This document shows positions 30,895-43,679 of a stretch of 64,000 nucleotides of DNA, piece by piece. The stretch spans positions 2,046,001 to 2,110,000 of the forward strand of contig MU008165.1 in NCBI GenBank assembly GCA_010909165.1, given 5' to 3'. A program made the translations under genes and the position numbers. Under the pieces are notes generated by a model. That model was given only the letters and a program-made list of their open reading frames with translations. It had not been told where the DNA came from and searched no databases. Within the stretch, counting starts at the first letter, position 1; every line of letters starts with the position of its first letter. The stretch is from Anthoceros angustus. Taxonomy: Eukaryota; Streptophyta; Anthocerotopsida; Anthocerotales; Anthocerotaceae.

Positions 30895-31272
30895 TAACAA
30901 GGCCATGAGGCGGGGCATGAGGTTAGGTGAAAAACCAGGGTAAACCAGGTCTTGAGATGATAAACCACTATTTGTATTCTCTTCTCTAAAGTATACTTCA
31001 CGTCTACATAGTGGGCATGTACGTCACGCCACACACATATGCAACCATGGATCAAACATTTTTGTGATACAAATGAGCACATATGTTTATTTTAGTAATC
31101 TCTTGGCCCACCTCAAGTTTATCAAGGCAAGCACAAGTCACTTGAATCATCGGCTTCTTCATTTTGATAAACATATGTAGATCCTCTATCTCTACTCTCT
31201 CAATAGAGTTTCTCATTAAGTAAGTTAAGTCGTTATAGTCGCTATGAAAATCGTTATGTCTATTTACGGATA
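30895..31272 (-). pseudogene. RING B, U2 copy
   Basis: Same layout as U1. CPLCRREVYF is present; the acceptor-side word is shortened ('ctatttacggatac'). Confidence 0.55.
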
Positions 31273-31359
31273 CTAAATATTCATCTCCTTATTTTATATT
31301 TTATTATATTTTTAATAATAAACTAATTTAAACATCATATAATTAGATTATAATAATAA

Positions 31360-31590
31360 AATCTTCATGATGATGAGATAAACACGGATGAGCTTCTTAC
31401 AATGCACAAGACTAGATGAAATCCTCAATGAAATGCGGAATGAAATGATTGCAACAATAAATGGGATTGACATTATTTACGAAATAAATGCTTGAGGAAT
31501 GTGATTCTCACACACATAATCGAGCATTTTCCATATAAATGATGTGGTTAGTGATGATGAGGCGAGGCATGGATGAGTGTGGGTCCCTTT
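31360..31590 (+). pseudogene. RING C tail exon, U2 copy
   Basis: As U1, with the 2-base loss at 'caatgcac' and a shortened 'aaatgcttgagg'. Confidence 0.45.
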
Positions 31591-31719
31591 TCTACTAAGG
31601 TGGGTGATTCTAAATCTTTACCTAGCTCTTTGTCTATTATAGTCCACTTGATTGAATTTTCCTATAATAGGACTTGGTTCTTAACAACTTGTACTATAGT
31701 GTGCCTCACTATTCGCACC

Positions 31720-31915
31720 AAGGGTATCCACTCCTCTAGACACCCCATCTAAGTATCGATCAAGCACAAGATGCTTAGTAACCACGTTCTTATAAATGTT
31801 GTCTATTTGGCTTAAGAAATGGCATTTCTTCCCTCTGAGCTCGTTTTGAAAGTGTCTTTTTGTTTAAGCATGGTGGCGATAGCGCTGGAGGGGAGCTCTC
31901 CACCGTGCCAGCAAC
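31720..31915 (-). pseudogene. Conserved minus frame LKQKTLSKR, U2 copy
   Basis: Contains the longest form of the variable word next to it ('gccagcaactgttcag'), which matches the inverted copy at 22828-22843. Confidence 0.3.
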
Positions 31916-32579
31916 TGTTCAGACTTGCGCCTCTACATCACTAAAGAGCAGCATATGTGACTTGTGTCTATGTGTAGGACCCAGCTACCTGAGCGTCGTA
32001 CGACGTTTCCGCCATGGTCTAGGGGCCCTACCATACGTGAATGCATGTCCATATGGCCCTTCAAGGTATGCCACTACGAGTGATGGGGAAAAATTGAAAT
32101 GTGTATGAATTGAGAGTGTAAAACGTCTTGAAAGTCTCACATGGTGTGAGCCTGGGTAAGCCTATTAAGGCCCTAGGTTGTGCAAGATTCGACCAATATA
32201 TCGCTTTTCCTGGTCTCATGGGGTTAGGAAGAGCCAACTTGCAGTTCTCTTGCAGCCCTTGCGGTAGTGGATTACCACCGGTCGTGACACAAAGCGAACA
32301 TTGCGACGGCATCACATAAAGCCCTCAAGCTTGAGGCAAACTGGTTGGTGGAATCCTTTGGAATGATAGTGAGAAAGAGCTCATACATTTGCTGCCCGTG
32401 TGTATGTGTTCCCATACTAAAAACTATAACTATATGTTACACATGTGCATAGGTATATCTAACAAAGTGGCACCCTCGGCGGGACCTCACCACATTCAAG
32501 TGCAAAAGGCTTGATGTCCTAACCTAAGGCTGGCTTGTCATCGACTCATCATTCGCTAAGCTTTCCTTCACGGCTCCTG

Positions 32580-32925
32580 TTTGCCTAACAAGCCGGGCAC
32601 ACAAATCGATCTCTTGATTTAGAAGGTTGCTTCTTGGGAAATGAAATGCTCTACTAAGGAGTCCTTAGAGGTTTTCACTTCACGGAGGAGGAACTTGCTG
32701 CCTCGCGGAATAAAAATTCGAAATAGTCCCAATAGTAGTTCCCATGGGGCTTGTCAACACCAGTGTATACCCTCGTGTTTGTGCTTGATCATTAGATCCA
32801 AGTCTTCCAAGCACCGTCGGGCAATTATTCTGGGTCTTCCTCATCCCACACTATTGTTGCGATGTTGAACTTCTTAGGCTCGAGTCTTCTAACAAGGTCC
32901 GTGATCATCCATCCGCCATGAAAGT
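32580..32925 (-). pseudogene. WDEED frame, U3 copy
   Basis: Recognisable by LDLMIKHKHEG; the SKFLL-side word is shortened to 'gcctcgcggaataa'. Confidence 0.35.
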
Positions 32926-32945
32926 TCGTCACAAAAACATTGCGT

Positions 32946-33205
32946 CTAATTCTTTAGAGTTTTAAAGTGGTTTATTGACCATAGGCTGGTTTCTTCGTTC
33001 GTCGGGGTCCAATTCTTAAGAGTTTTAGAGTGATTTATTGAGGATAGGTTGATTTCTTACGTTCTTGAGGTCCAATTCTTAAGAGTTTTAAAGTGGTTTA
33101 TTGACAATAGGCTGGTTTCTTCGTTCTTTGGGGTCCAATTCTTAAGAGTTTTAAAGTGGTTTAGTGACAATAGGCTGGTTTCTTACGTTCTTGGGATTTT
33201 GGGAG
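32946..33205. repeat. 64-bp minisatellite, U3
   Basis: Four copies in the usual order. Confidence 0.9.
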
Positions 33206-33804
33206 CGCTCTTATCAATGTGCTTTGGTGAGGTGAATACGTGTCATCCTCATCCAAGCACATTCAAGCGATTAGGTGGCGATTTAGGCGGCTCATGTATC
33301 GTGTATGATTTGGAGCTTTTGATCCAACATTGGCCATGTTATCGCTTGGCTGGTTGGATGGTGTCGTTTGAGGTTTACTTCGTTATGAGTCTCAAGCTTT
33401 GAGTGGATTGGGAGTTCGGAGGTAGTCGGTGTTTAGGTTCGTGTGTAGGTGTTCTTATTCAACATTGTCCACTTGTCTTCTTTGGAGGTGTATTCGGTCT
33501 CGATGTGAAGGTCTCTTTGGAGGGCTTTGTCCTATTTTGGTGTATATTTTCAACAAAACCAGAATTGTTTTGAAAAACCCATAAATATTCATGTAAATTT
33601 AATCAGAAAAATGACTTATCTATACAAAAATAGAAGATAGTTATATGATAATTATTAAATAAATAACTAAAATAATCAAAATAATTCAAATGATTATTTA
33701 ATACTTTCTTCTCAATATAAATGAGATGATCTAAATCATCTAGGTGTACTCGTTGGATAGGGTGGCTCCATCTATAATAGGTGTACTCACTAGATGGGAT
33801 GGCC

Positions 33805-34300
33805 CTATCCACCATAGGATAGCGCCAAAGCTACTTGATCCGGATGCCTGTGTTCATATATAGCAAGACACCATTGCAATTCAACATACAAGAAAAGCCT
33901 TTCATCTTCGTTACTTTGGATTGCATTTTCTCCATCTTGTCGGAAGATTTGTTCAATCCGCATCGACATTATATCCATCTCTACTCTCCCACTCACAATA
34001 TCTCTTATCATTTTGAATGTCCTCTTGGATGGAAATGAGGTCATTCGAAATTGATGTGGAAGATGACTTTCGTCTTGAGATGGTAAACCTTTTCGTAATC
34101 TCTTCTCTAAAGTGTATTTCACGTCTACATAATGGGCATGTCACGCCACACATATGCAACCATGGATCTAAACATTTTTATGATACAAATGAGCACATAT
34201 ATTTATTTTAGTAATCTCCGCCCACCTCAAGACTATCAAGGCAAAGACAAGTCACTTGAATCATCGGCTTCTTCATTTTGATAAACATTTGTAGATACAT
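33805..34300 (-). pseudogene. RING A, U3 copy
   Basis: Tail frame is open from 34122 to 33805 (105 codons), apart from the H-W loop. The word after WLH is shortened to 'catgtcacgcc'. Confidence 0.6.
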
Positions 34301-34984
34301 TGTAAATTGAAGACGTGTTCATGATTTCTAACGCAATATTCTGATGTTATGTAGGCTAGTATAACCGTAATGCACGAAGAATAGTAAATGTTATGAGAAA
34401 AACCTCTTCAAAAGGTTATGAAAAATACCCTCTTTTCTAAAGTATGTGAAAGAAGCATATACCTTCGCATATATAGGCCATCATTTTGATAATGACCTTG
34501 GATTTTGTACATCTAAATTTGACCTACTTTTGTTTATTTTAGGCTGTCATTTTCTATTTTGTCCTTGGATTTCGATCATGTTTGGTTTTATTTTGTACTT
34601 GATTTGGCCCATGTGTCATTTTTATTTTGTCCTTGGATTTCATGTGAACTCTTTCAAGATATGTTTGAAGAACACGTACATCTCACATGATGATTTAAAG
34701 CGGATATTCTTTTGAAAAGCATATTGTTAAAAAAATTGAATGATTTTGTGGAAAAACAACGATAATCCTAAATCCTAACAAAACTACAACTAATGTTGTG
34801 CATGACAACTACATTACATCTCACATGATGATTTAAAGGCGGATATTCTTTTGAAAAGCATATTGTTAAAAAAATTGAATGATTTTGTGGAAAGAAAACA
34901 ACGATAATCCTAAATCCTAACAAAACTACAACTAATGTTGTGCATGACAACTTCGATTGCATAGCCAAGGATGCTAATACATGG

Positions 34985-35365
34985 GGCTAACAAGGCCATG
35001 AGGCGGGGCATGAGGTTAGGTGAAAAACCAGGGTAAACCAGGTCTTGAGATGATAAACCACTATTTGTATTCTCTTCTCTAAAGTATACTTCACGTCTAC
35101 ATAGTGGGCATGTCACGCCACACACATATGCAACCATGGATCAAACATTTTTGTGATACAAATGAGCACATATGTTTATTTTAGTAATCTCTTGGCCCAC
35201 CTCAAGTTTATCAAGGCAAAGACAAGTCACTTGAATCATCGGCTTCTTCATTTTGATAAACATATGTAGATCCTCTATCTCTACTCTCTCAATAGAGTTT
35301 CTCATTAAGTAAGTTAAGTCGTTATAGTCGCTATGAAAATCGTTATGTCTATTCGCACGGATACT
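34985..35365 (-). pseudogene. RING B, U3 copy
   Basis: Here the first zinc pair reads VTCLCLDKLEVGQE, one residue short of C-x2-C, showing that a CRxCLD-like sequence underlies the variants. The loop reads CGVTCPLCRREVYF. Confidence 0.6.
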
Positions 35366-35448
35366 AAATATTCATCTCCTTATTTTATATTTTATTATAT
35401 TTTTAATAATAAACTAATTTAAACATCATATAATTAGATTATAATAAT

Positions 35449-35665
35449 AAAATCTTCATGATGATGAGATAAACACAGATGAGCTTCTTACAATGCACAA
35501 GACTAGATGAAATCCTCAATGAAATGCGGAATGAAATGATTGCAACAATAAATGGGATTGACATTATTTACGAAATAAATGTTGAGGAATGTGATTCTCA
35601 CACATAATGAGCATTTTCCACATAAATGATGTGGTTAGTGATGATGAGGCAGGCATGGATGAGTG
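35449..35665 (+). pseudogene. RING C tail exon, U3 copy
   Basis: As U1; further shortened at 'cacataatgagc'. Confidence 0.45.
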
Positions 35666-35807
35666 TGGGTCCCTTTTCTACTAAGGTGGGTGATTCTAAA
35701 TCTTTACCTAGCTCTTTGTCTATTATAGTCCACTTGATTGAATTTTCCTATAATAGGACTTGGTTCTTAACAACTTGTACTATAGTGTGCCTCAGCTATT
35801 CGCACCA

Positions 35808-35995
35808 AGGGTATCCTCCTCTAGACACCCCATCTAAGTATCGATCGAAGCACAAGATGCTTAGTAACCACGTTCTTATAAATGTTGTCTATTTGGCTTA
35901 AGAAATGGTGGCATTTCTTCCTCTGAGCTCGTTTTGAAAGTGTCTTTTGTTTAAGCATGGTGGCGATAGCTGGAGGAGCTCTCCACCGTGCCGAC
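35808..35995 (-). pseudogene. Conserved minus frame LKQKTLSKR, U3 copy
   Basis: As 49381-49593; 'gtatcctcctctag' lacks the usual 'cca'. Confidence 0.3.
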
Positions 35996-36652
35996 CTCGA
36001 GACTTGCGCCTACATCACTAAAGAGCGGCATATGTGACTTGTGTCGTGTGTAGGACCTAGCTACGGCGTCGTCGGCGTTTCCGCCATGGTCTAGGGGCCC
36101 TACCATACGTGAATGCATGTCCATATGGCCCTTGGTATGCCACTACGAGTGATGGGGAAAAATTGAAATGTGTATGAATTGAGAGTGTAAAAGCGTCTTG
36201 AAAGTCTCACGGTGTGAGCCTGTGGTAAGCCTATTAAGGCCCTAGGTTGTGCGATTCGACCAATATATCGTTTTCCGGTCTCATGGGGTTAGGAAGAGCC
36301 AACTTGCGTTCCCTTGCAGCCCTTGCGGTAGTGGATTACCACCAGTCGTGACACAAAGCGAACATTGCGTGAGCGGCATCACATAAAGCCCTCAAGCTTG
36401 AGGCAAACTGGTTGGTGGAATCCTTTGACGAATGATAGTGAGAAAGAGCTCATACATTTGCTGCCCGTGTGTATGTGTTCCCATACTATGACCCCCTATA
36501 ACTATATATTACACATGTGCATAGGTATATCTAACAAAGTGGCACCCTCGGCGGGACCTCACCACATTCAAGTGCAAAAGGCTTGATGTCCTAACCTAAG
36601 GCTTGTCATCGACTCATCATTCGCTAAGCTTTCCTTCACGGCTCCTGTTTGC

Positions 36653-36980
36653 CTAACAAGCCGGGCACACAAATCCGTCGATCTCTTGATTTAGAAGGTT
36701 GCTTCTTGGGAAATGAAATGCTCTACTAACCGAGTCCTTAGAGGTTTTCGACTTCACGGAGGAGGAACTTGCTGCCTCGGCTGCGGAATAAAAATTCCAG
36801 AAATAGTCCCAATAGTAGTTCCCATGGGGCTTGTCAACACCAGTGTATACCCTCATGTTTGTGCTTGATCATTAGATCCAAGTCTTCCAAGCACCGTCGG
36901 GCAATTATTCTTTGGGGTCTTCCTCATCCCACACTATTGTTGCGATGTTGAACTTCTTAGGCTCGAGTCTTGACAAGGTC
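36653..36980 (-). pseudogene. WDEED frame, U4 first copy
   Basis: Reads LEDLDLMIKHKHEG; the SKFLL side is changed to 'gcctcggctgcgg'. Confidence 0.35.
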
Positions 36981-37022
36981 CGTGATCATCCATCCGCCAG
37001 TTCGTCCACAAAAACATTGCGT

Positions 37023-37280
37023 CATCTAATTCTTTAGAGTTTTAAAGTGGTTTATTGACCATAGGCTGGTTCTTACGTTCTTGAGGTCCAATTCTTAAGA
37101 GTTTTAGAGTGATTTATTGAGGATAGGTTGATTTCTTACGTTCTTGAGGTCCAATTCTTAAGAGTTTTAAAGTGGTTTAGCGACAATAGGCTGGTTTCTT
37201 CGTTCTTTGGGGTCCAATTCTTAAGAGTTTTAAAGTGGTTAGTGACAATAGGCTGGTTTCTTCGTTCTTTGGGATTTTGG
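37023..37280. repeat. 64-bp minisatellite, U4 first copy
   Basis: Four copies; the second starts 'cttgaggtcc' and not 'tttggggtcc'. Confidence 0.9.
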
Positions 37281-37469
37281 GAGCGCTCTTATCAATGTGC
37301 TTTGGTGAGGTGAATACGTGTCATCCTCATCCAAGCACATTCAAGCGATTAGGTGGCGATTTGGGGCGGCTCATGTATCGTGTATGATTTGGAGCTTTTG
37401 ATCCTACATTGGCCATGTTATCGAGGCTTGGCTGGTTGGATGGTGTCGTTTGAGGTTTGCCTAACAAGC

Positions 37470-37795
37470 CGTGCACACAAATCCGTCGATCTCTTGATTT
37501 AGAAGGTTGCTTCTTGGGAAATGAAATGCTCTACTAACCGAGTCCTTAGAGGTTTTCGACTTCACGGAGGAGGAACTTGCTGCCTCGACTTAGTGCGGAA
37601 TAAAAATTCCAGAAATAGTCCCAATAGTAGTTCCCATGGGGCTTGTCAACACCAGTGTATACCCTCATGTTTGTGCTTGATCATTAGATCCAAGTCTTCC
37701 AAGCACCGTCGGGCAATTATTCTTTGGGGTCTTCCTCATCCCACACTATTGTTGCGATGTTGAACTTCTTAGGCTCGAGTCTTGACAAGGTCCGT
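37470..37795 (-). pseudogene. WDEED frame, U4 second copy
   Basis: Duplicate of 36653-36980 that keeps the fuller word 'gcctcgacttagtgcggaat'. Confidence 0.35.
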
Positions 37796-37828
37796 GATCA
37801 TCCATCCGCCTAAAAGTTCGTCCACAAA

Positions 37829-38095
37829 AACATTGCGTCATCTAATTCTTTAGAGTTTTAAAGTGGTTTATTGACCATAGGCTGGTTTCTTACGTTCTTG
37901 AGGTCCAATTCTTAAGAGTTTTAGAGTGATTTATTGAGGATAGGTTGATTTCTTACGTTCTTGAGGTCCAATTCTTAAGAGTTTTAAAGTGGTTTAGCGA
38001 CAATAGGCTGGTTTCTTCGTTCTTTGGGGTCCAATTCTTAAGAGTTTTAAAGTGGTTTAGTGACAATAGGCTGGTTTCTTCGTTCTTTGGGATTT
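37829..38095. repeat. 64-bp minisatellite, U4 second copy
   Basis: Duplicate of 37023-37280. Confidence 0.9.
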
Positions 38096-38700
38096 TGGGA
38101 GCGCTCTTATCAATGTGCTTTGGTGAGGTGAATACGTGTCATCCTCATCCAAGCACATTCAAGCGATTAGGTGGCGATTTGGGGCGGCTCATGTATCGTG
38201 TATGATTTGGAGCTTTTGATCCTACATTGGCCATGTTATCGAGGCTTGGCTGGTTGGATGGTGTCGTTTGAGGTTTACTTCGTTATGAGTCTCAAGCTTT
38301 GAGTGGATTGGGAGTTCGGAGGTAGTCGGTGTTTAGGTTCGTGTGTAGGTGTTCTTATTCAACATTGTCCACTTGTGCTGGAGGTCGTATTCGGTCTCAT
38401 GTGAAGGTCTCTTTGGAGGGCTTTGTCCTATTTTGGTGTATATTTTCAACAAAACCAGAATTGTTTTGAAAAACCCATAAATATTCATGTAAATTTAATC
38501 AGAAAAATGACTTATCTATACAAAAATAGAAGATAGTTATATGATAATTATTAAATAAATAACTAAAATAATCAAATTAATTCAAATGATTATTTAATAC
38601 TTTCTTCTCAATATAAATGAGATGATCTAAATCATCTAGGTGTACTCGTTGGATAGGGTGGCTCCATCTATAATAGGTGTACTCACTAGATGGGATGGCC

Positions 38701-39215
38701 CTATCCACCATAGGATAGCGCCAAAGCTACTTGATCCGGATGCCTGTGTTCATATATAGCAAGACACCATTGCAATTCAACATACAAGAAAAGCCTTTCA
38801 TCTTCGTCGTTACTTTGGATTGCATTTTCTCCATCTTGTCGGAAGCTTTGTTCAATCCACATACGACATTATATCCATCTCTACTCTCCACTCACAATAT
38901 CTCTTATCATTTTGAATGTCCTCTTGGATGGAAATGAGGTCATTCAAATTGATGTGGAAGATGACTTTCGTCTTGAGATGGTAAACCTTTTACGTAATCT
39001 CTTCTCTAAAGTGTATTTCACGTCTACATAATGGGCATGTACGCGCCCGCACATATGTAACCATGGATCTAAACATTTTTATGATACAAATGAGCACATA
39101 TATTTATTTTAGTAATCTCCGCCCACCTCAAGACTATCAAGGCAAAGCGGCAAGTCACTTGAATCATCGGCTTCTTCATTTTGATAAACATTTGTAGATA
39201 CATTGTAAATTGAAG
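38701..39215 (-). pseudogene. RING A, U4 first copy
   Basis: Tail ends at the same TAG. The loop before CPLC has the 'acgcgcccgc' variant as in U2. Confidence 0.55.
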
Positions 39216-39996
39216 ACGTGTTCATGATTTCTAACATAATATTCTGATGTTATGTAGGCTAGTATAACCGTAATGCACGAAGAATAGTAAATGTTATGAG
39301 AAAAACCTCTTCAAAAGGTTATGAAAATACCCTCTTTTCTAAAGTATGTGAAAGAAGCATATACCTTAGCATATATAGGCCATCATTTTGATAATGACCT
39401 TGGATTTTGTACATCTAAACTTTGACCTACTTTTGTTTATTTTAGGCTGTCATTTTCTATTTTGTCCTTGGATTTCGATCATGTTTGGTTTTATTTTGTA
39501 CTTGATTTGGAGCTTTTGATCCTACATTGGCCATGTTATCGAGGCTTGGCTGGTTGGATGGTGTCGTTTGAGGTTTACGTTATGAGTCTCAAGCTTTGAG
39601 TGGATTGGGAGTTCGGAGGTAGTCGGTGTTTAGGTTCGTGTGTAGGTGTTCTTATTCAACATTGTCCACTTGTGCTGGAGGTATTCGGTCTCATGTGAAG
39701 GTCTCTTTGGAGGGCTTTGTCCTATTTTGGTGTATATTTTCAACAAAACCAGAATTGTTTTGAAAAACCCATAAATATTCATGTAAATTTAATCAGAAAA
39801 ATGACTTATCTATACAAAAATAGAAGATAGTTATATGATAATTATTAAATAAATAACTAAAATAATCAAATTAATTCAAATGATTATTTAATACTTTCTT
39901 CTCAATATAAATGAGATGATCTAAATCATCTAGGTGTACTCGTTGGAAAGGGTGGCTCCATCTATAATAGGTGTGTACTCACTAGATGGGATGGCC

Positions 39997-40520
39997 CTAT
40001 CCACCATAGGATAGTGCCAAAGCTACTTGATCTGGATGCCTCTGTTCATATAGCAAGACACCATTGCAATTCAACATACAAGAAAAGCCTTTCATCTTCG
40101 TCGTTACTTTGGATTGCATTTTCTCCATCTTGTCGGAAGATTTGTTCAATCCACATACGACATTATATCCATCTCTACTCTCCACTCACAATATCTCTTA
40201 TCATTTTGAATGTCCTCTTGGATGGAAATGAGGTCATTCGAAATTGATGTGGAAGGTGACTTTCGTCTTGAGATGGTAAACCTTTTACGTAATCTCTTCT
40301 CTAAAGTGTATTTCACGTCTACATAATGGGCATGTCGTCACGCCACACATATGCAACCATGGATCTAAACATTTTTATGATACAAATGAGCACATATATT
40401 TATTTTAGTAATCTCGCCCACCTCAAGACTATCAAGGCAAAGCGGCAAGTCACTTGAATCATCTTCTTCATTTTGATAAACATTTGTAGATACATTGTAA
40501 ATTGAAGACGTGTTCATGAT
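39997..40520 (-). pseudogene. RING A, U4 second copy
   Basis: Loop word 'gtcgtcacgccacacatatg' keeps DPWLHMCGVTTCPLC in one frame. The plus word 'gtgtgtactcac' after the stop has an extra gt. Confidence 0.55.
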
Positions 40521-41044
40521 TTCTAACATAATATTTAGATGTTATGTAGGCTAGTATATAGTAATGCACGAAGAATAGTAAATGTTATGAGAAAAACCTC
40601 TTCAAAAGGTTATGAAAATACCCTCTTTTCTAAAGTATGTGAAAGAAGCATATACCTTCGCATATATAGGCCATCATTTTGATAATGACCTTGGATTTTG
40701 TACATCTAAACTTTGACCTACTTTTGTTTATTTTAGGCTGTCATTTTCTATTTTGTCCTTGGATTTCGATCATGTTTGGTTTTATTTTGTACTTGATTTG
40801 GCCCATGTGTCATTTTTATTTTGTCCTTGGATTTCGCCCATGTGAACTCTTTCAAGATATGTTTGAAGAACACGTACATCTCACATAGATGATTTAAAGC
40901 GGATATTCTTTTGAAAAGCATATTGTTAAAAAAATTGAATGATTTTGTGGAAAAGAAAACAACGATAATCCTAAATCCTAACAAAACTACAACTAATGTT
41001 GTGCATGACAACTTCGATTGCATAGCCAAGGATGCTAATACATG

Positions 41045-41255
41045 GAACTGTAACAAGGCCATGAGGCGGGGCATGAGGTTAGGTGAAAAACCAGGGTAAA
41101 CCAGGTCTTGAGATGATAAACCACTATTTTGTATTCTCTTCTCTAAAGTATACTTCACGTCTACATAGTGGGCATGTCGTCACGCCACACATATGCAACC
41201 ATGGATCAAACATTTTTGTGATACAAATGAGCACATATGTTTATTTTAGTAATCT
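41045..41255 (-). pseudogene. RING B, U4 first copy, truncated
   Basis: Holds MPRLMALL to CPLCRREVYF and KINICAHLYHKN, then switches at 'gtaatctctt' (41247-41256) into RING A sequence, losing the N-terminal exon. Confidence 0.55.
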
Positions 41256-41470
41256 CTTCTCTAAAGTGTATTTCACGTCTACATAATGGGCATGTACGCG
41301 CCCGCACATATGTAACCATGGATCTAAACATTTTTATGATACAAATGAGCACATATATTTATTTTAGTAATCTCCGCCCACCTCAAGACTATCAAGGCAA
41401 AGCGGCAAGTCACTTGAATCATCGGCTTCTTCATTTTGATAAACATTTGTAGATACATTGTAAATTGAAG
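41256..41470 (-). pseudogene. RING A, U4 third copy, partial
   Basis: Only the RING core; the tail SRRKSSS...SYGG is missing because of the junction with RING B. Confidence 0.5.
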
Positions 41471-42004
41471 GCGTGTTCATGATTTCTAACATAATATTCT
41501 GATGTTATGTAGGCTAGTATAGTAATGCACGAAGAATAGTAAATGTTATGAGAAAAACCTCTTCAAAAGGTTATGAAAATACCCTCTTTTCTAAAGTATG
41601 TGAAAGAAGCATATACCTTCGCATATATAGGCCATCATTTTGATAATGACCTTGGATTTTGTACATCTAAACTTTGACCTACTTTTGTTTATTTTAGGCT
41701 GTCATTTTCTATTTTGTCCTTGGATTTCGATCATGTTTGGTTTTATTTTGTACTTGATTTGGCCCATGTGTCATTTTTATTTTGTCCTTGGATTTCGCCC
41801 ATGTGAACTCTTTCAAGATATGTTTGAAGAACACGTACATCTCACATAGGCAGTTAAAGGCGATATTCTTTTGAAAAGCATATTGTTAAAAAAATTGAAT
41901 GATTTTGTGGAAAAGAAAACAACGATAATCCTAAATCCTAACAAAACTACAACTAATGTTGTGCATGACAACTACTGCATAGCCAAGGATGCTAATACAT
42001 GGGT

Positions 42005-42388
42005 AACAAGGCCATGAGGCGGGGCATGAGGTTAGGTGAAAAACCAGGGTAAACCAGGTCTTGAGATGATAAACCACTATTTTGTATTCTCTTCTCTAAA
42101 GTATACTTCACGTCTACATAGTGGGCATGTACGTCACGCCACACACATATGCAACCATGGATCAAACATTTTTGTGATACAAATGAGCACATATGTTTAT
42201 TTTAGTAATCTCTTGGCCCACCTCAAGTTTATCAAGGCAAAGCGGCAAGTCACTTGAATCATCGGCTTCTTCATTTTGATAAACATATGTAGATCCTCTC
42301 TATCTCTACTCTCTCAATAGAGTTTCTCATTAAGTAAGTTAAGTCGTTATAGTCGCTATGAAAATCGTTATGTCTATTCGCACGGATA
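42005..42388 (-). pseudogene. RING B, U4 second copy
   Basis: Complete layout to the acceptor-side word 'tattcgcacggatac'. Confidence 0.55.
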
Positions 42389-42475
42389 CTAAAATATTCA
42401 TCTCCTTATTTTATATTTTATTATATTTTTAATAATAAACTAATTTAAACATCATATAATTAGATTATAATAATA

Positions 42476-42690
42476 AAATCTTCATGATGATGAGATAAAC
42501 ACGGATGAGCTTCTTACAATCTGCACAAGACTAGATGAAATCCTCAATGAAATGCGGAATGAAATGATTGCAACAATAAATGGGATTGACATTATTTACA
42601 AAATAAAATCTGAGGAATGTGATTCTCACACATAAGCGAGCATTTTCCGCACATAAATGATGTGGTTAGTGATGATGAGGCGAGGCATGG
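42476..42690 (+). pseudogene. RING C tail exon, U4 copy, open at the CTG
   Basis: Reads 'cttacaatctgcacaagact', so DDEINTDELLTICTRLDEIL continues in one frame into NEMRNEMIATINGIDIIY. It shows that the shorter copies lost bases. The frame later breaks at 'acaaaataaaatctgagg'. Confidence 0.5.
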
Positions 42691-42823
42691 ATGAGTGTGG
42701 GTCCCTTTTCTACTAAGGTGGGTGATTCTAAATCTTTACCTAGCTCTTTGTCTATTATAGTCCACTTGATTGAATTTTCCTATAATAGGACTTGGTTCTT
42801 AACAACTTGTACTATAGTGTGCC

Positions 42824-43018
42824 TCAGCTATTCGCACCAAGGGTATCCACTCCTCTAGACACCCCATCTAAGTATCGATCAAGCACAAGATGCTTAGTAA
42901 CCACGTTCTTATAAATGTTGTCTATTTGGCTTAAGAAATGGTGGCATTTCTTCCTCTGAGCTCGTTTTGAAAGTGTCTTTTGTTTAAGCATGGTGGCGAT
43001 AGCGGAGGAGCTCTCCAC
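42824..43018 (-). pseudogene. Conserved minus frame LKQKTLSKR, U4 copy
   Basis: Open for 64 codons from SSSAIATMLKQ to LGANS. Confidence 0.35.
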
Positions 43019-43679
43019 CGTGCAATGCTGCCAGACTTGCGCCTCTACATCACTAAAGAGCGATATGTGACTTGTGTCGTGTGTAGGACCTAGCTACAGG
43101 CGTCGTCGCGTTTCCGCCATGGTCTAGGGGCCCTACCATACGTGAATGCATGTCCATATGGCCCTTGGTATGCCACTACGAGTGATGGGGAAAAATTGAA
43201 ATGTGTATGAATTGAGAGTGTAAAACGTCTTGAAAGTCTCACGGTGTGAGCACTGAGGTAAGCCTATTAAGGCCCTAGGTTGTGCGATTCACCAATATAT
43301 CGCTTTCCGGTCTCATGGGGTTAGGAAGAGCCAACTTGCGTTCTCTTGCAGCCCTTGCGGTAGTGGATTACCACCGGTCGTGACACAAAGCCGAACATTG
43401 CGTGAGCGGCATCACATAAAGCCCTCAAGCTTGAGGCAAACTGGTTGGTGGAATCCTTTGACGAATGATAGTGAGAAAGAGCTCATACATTTGCTGCCCG
43501 TGTGTATGTGTTCCCATACTAACGACTATAACTATATGTTACACATGTGCATAGGTATATCTAACAAAGTGGCACCCTCGGGACCTCACATTCAAGTGCA
43601 AAAGGCTTGATGTCCTAACCTAAGGCTGGCTTGTCATCGACTCATCATTCGCTAAGCTTTCCTTCACGGCTCCCTGTTT

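Larger units (their letters stand above)
27991..31940. repeat. Array unit U2 (3.95 kb)
   Basis: Same order as U1. It reads 'gcgtcgtgcagcg' where U1 has 'gagcgtcgtacgacg', one of the variable spots. Confidence 0.95.
31941..36017. repeat. Array unit U3 (4.08 kb)
   Basis: Same order. It has an extra roughly 130-bp tandem duplication of the word 'tctcacatgatgatttaaag' and following sequence at 34678-34810 and 34811-34945. Confidence 0.95.
36018..43052. repeat. Array unit U4 (7.04 kb, internally duplicated)
   Basis: Contains three internal duplications: 36655-37455 repeated as 37456-38275 (WDEED frame and minisatellite); about 38210-39508 repeated from 39509 (RING A); and about 40290-41255 repeated from 41256. 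Junctions at 37456, 39508 and 41256 fall on words shared by both parents (gtttgc, tgatttgg, gtaatctctt). Confidence 0.9.
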